Source of the DNA: Protonemura montana
Taxonomy: Eukaryota > Arthropoda > Insecta > Plecoptera > Nemouridae
Direction of reading: 5' to 3'
DNA length: 64,000 bases
NCBI GenBank assembly: GCA_947568835.1
Contig: OX387605.1
Span: forward strand, 14,264,418 to 14,328,417
The position numbers and the translations under genes were made by a program. Positions 62,341 to 64,000 of the stretch are shown here, in pieces. Each line of letters opens with the position of its first letter. Positions within the stretch are counted from its first letter, which is position 1. The notes below the pieces were generated by a model. That model saw nothing but the letters and a program-made list of their open reading frames with translations, had not been told where the DNA came from and made no database searches.

Positions 62341-64000
62341 CAATCGTTGGCAAGGGCAGGAGGTAATAGAACTTCTTAATTGATTTGCAGTGATATAGGA
62401 AAATACGATTGCTTAGTTTCAACTCGTGCACCAAGAAGTTTCAAACACCGCACGACTGACTTGGAAAATTATAGCTAAACGATTTTCTAAAAGAGACATG
62501 TCTTTATTTCGTTAGAAAAAATGAAAACAAAAAAAAACAGTTCCTATTAGAGCCGGCTTGAAGCTTATTTGAGTTAGGTATCGTCGAAGAGAATTGCTCT
62601 TAAAAACCGCAAGGGATTCAATCTAATCCTAGACGCAGCCCGCAGAGCAGACTCGGCGCATCCACCAAAGAATACACCAACATTTGTATCATTAATTTCA
62701 TGCACAATAAAGGACAACTCGTTTGTCCAGCGAGATCAATATTAGCTAAATCCTGTCCAAAGAGTCTTTGTTTCCGACTCCGTCCCGGTCCCGGTTCTGT
62801 CGACGTGTGGAAGCTTCACGGCCAGTGACATAATAAAGAAAGCGTCAACACAGCATCGTAACGATACTAATTTAAGCAGGAAGTGGCTCTGAGAACTTTC
62901 ACACAGAACAAGGATACTTTCCTGATCCGGGTTCACCCTCAAACGAAGGCGCCAGTATGTGAAAACCACAAATACTTGAGTAAGATCCACGGAAATAAAT
63001 ACTGCGTCACATATATTGAAAAAATGCCAATTGCGTTCGACTAATTTAAGATCAGAATCTCAAATCTTCACACCTAAGGTAATGCTCGACCTTCAATTGC
63101 GATATTACGGACCTTGGCAGAAGACTAACGACATATCGCACCTTTCAGAGATCCCCGCTGAAAGCTCGTCTCGAATATCCCCACGATGGGCACCACTTTC
63201 TCTGTGCAGAGTGGCTCGTTTTCGGATGCCAGGCCACGTCTGCCCGAGCAGAGAGTTTTCATCCGCATGAGACATGCCAAACGCACGCCACGGCGCAGTC
63301 ATACGTGAAGCTTGCCGGAAAGTAAGACTAAGCGGAGACTTGATTCTGCTTTTAGCCCCGAAGATGTGGACACATTTGACAGTAATCTGTTGCCTGGAAA
63401 TCCTACAAAGTCAGAATGTCATATTTTAAGCAGGCAGATACCGAATTCGCGATCGTCGAGGAAAAGCGATCTCAGCCGGCTATTGGAAAGAGGCTATAGG
63501 CTTTTCGTTTTTTTTGCTGGCCATGAAAGATCTAGGGTCTTGATATGGTATGCAAGTTTTATAGCTCAAAGAGCCGGGTAGTTGAGGTTGGTCATATCCA
63601 ATATTTTGATATACCTGCAAGTATTTTGATTGAACTGGTAACTGTTAATCAAAGTTTCAGAGAAAATGGGTTTAGTAACACGCAAAGACGCTGGAATCTC
63701 GTCCTTCTGTTTGCTGCTAAATAGAAGAACGAGGTTCCAGCCTTCTCGATAACGCGTCTCGCATGAGCCAAACAAGAACGAAAAGGTAGACTCACAATAA
63801 CGAAATGTCGCCCTCTTTCATTCGCATCGATTTTACTCGACTATTTTCACACCAAACCTCTCACAAATGTCCCGACAAAGATTTTTCTCCAACAAAACGG
63901 ACAAATTCCACGCCACAAGTCCGATGTTTGGTCACCGCACTTTATATCTCGACGTGTGTTCACTCTCTCAGATATGATGGCCGATCCCGAGGAAATCCTG

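Larger units (their letters stand above)
38587..64000 (-). other. DNA upstream of the first coding exon: 5'UTR intron and/or upstream region
   Basis: The acceptor at 38588-38587 shows that a 5'UTR intron begins here and extends rightward by an unknown length. I cannot place the transcription start. No reading frame in this 25-kb stretch resembles a known protein. Named signals (48.8-49.1 kb island, tandem donors at 42.46-42.49 kb, hairpin donor at 45.27 kb, C tracts, SINE-like fragments, the 54.1-54.3 kb repeat) are listed separately. I see nothing noteworthy in 38600-42400, 46200-47000, 47100-48650, 49800-50560, 50800-53340, 55500-58380, 58900-60700 and 62350-64000. Confidence 0.5.

Overview
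The window looks like euchromatic DNA of an arthropod, most likely an insect or other pancrustacean. It is roughly 40% GC, AT-rich overall with short CpG-rich islands, and almost free of long coding frames. The only protein-coding signal I can defend is two exons of one gene on the minus strand. They encode the signal peptide and the start of the first immunoglobulin domain of a DIP/lachesin/IgLON-type neuronal cell-surface protein. The species cannot be fixed from the sequence.

Layout, read along the gene (right to left). From 64000 down to 38587 there is no recognisable coding exon; this is 5'UTR intron or upstream DNA. It holds a CpG-rich open island with a good splice donor (48.8-49.1 kb), three tandem donor-like sites (42.46-42.49 kb), a 23-nt C tract (44.85 kb) and tRNA-like SINE fragments (61.8-62.3 kb). 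At 38586-38471 lies the first coding exon: a 5'UTR with a minimal ATG-TGA upstream ORF, then a 20-residue signal peptide, ending in phase 1. A 37.2-kb intron follows (38470-1256). It contains one near-perfect recursive-splicing (ratchet) site at 27302/27301. The second exon (1255-1149) enters in the matching phase and carries the A-B strands of Ig domain 1, including the first conserved cysteine. From 1148 to 1 is the next intron, with a candidate hAT-type MITE; the rest of the gene lies to the left of the window.

The most unusual non-genic signal is a set of at least twelve short islands built on GACGCC/GGCGTC and other GNC triplets. Several contain perfect palindromes such as GGCGTCGCGACGCC. 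They recur every few kilobases through the intron and upstream DNA and are not in long open frames. There are also CTCF-like cores, G-quadruplex-prone runs, several tandem repeats, and two copies of a 15-bp word 354 bp apart. I see no autonomous transposon coding region, rRNA, intact tRNA, CRISPR array or second confident protein gene.
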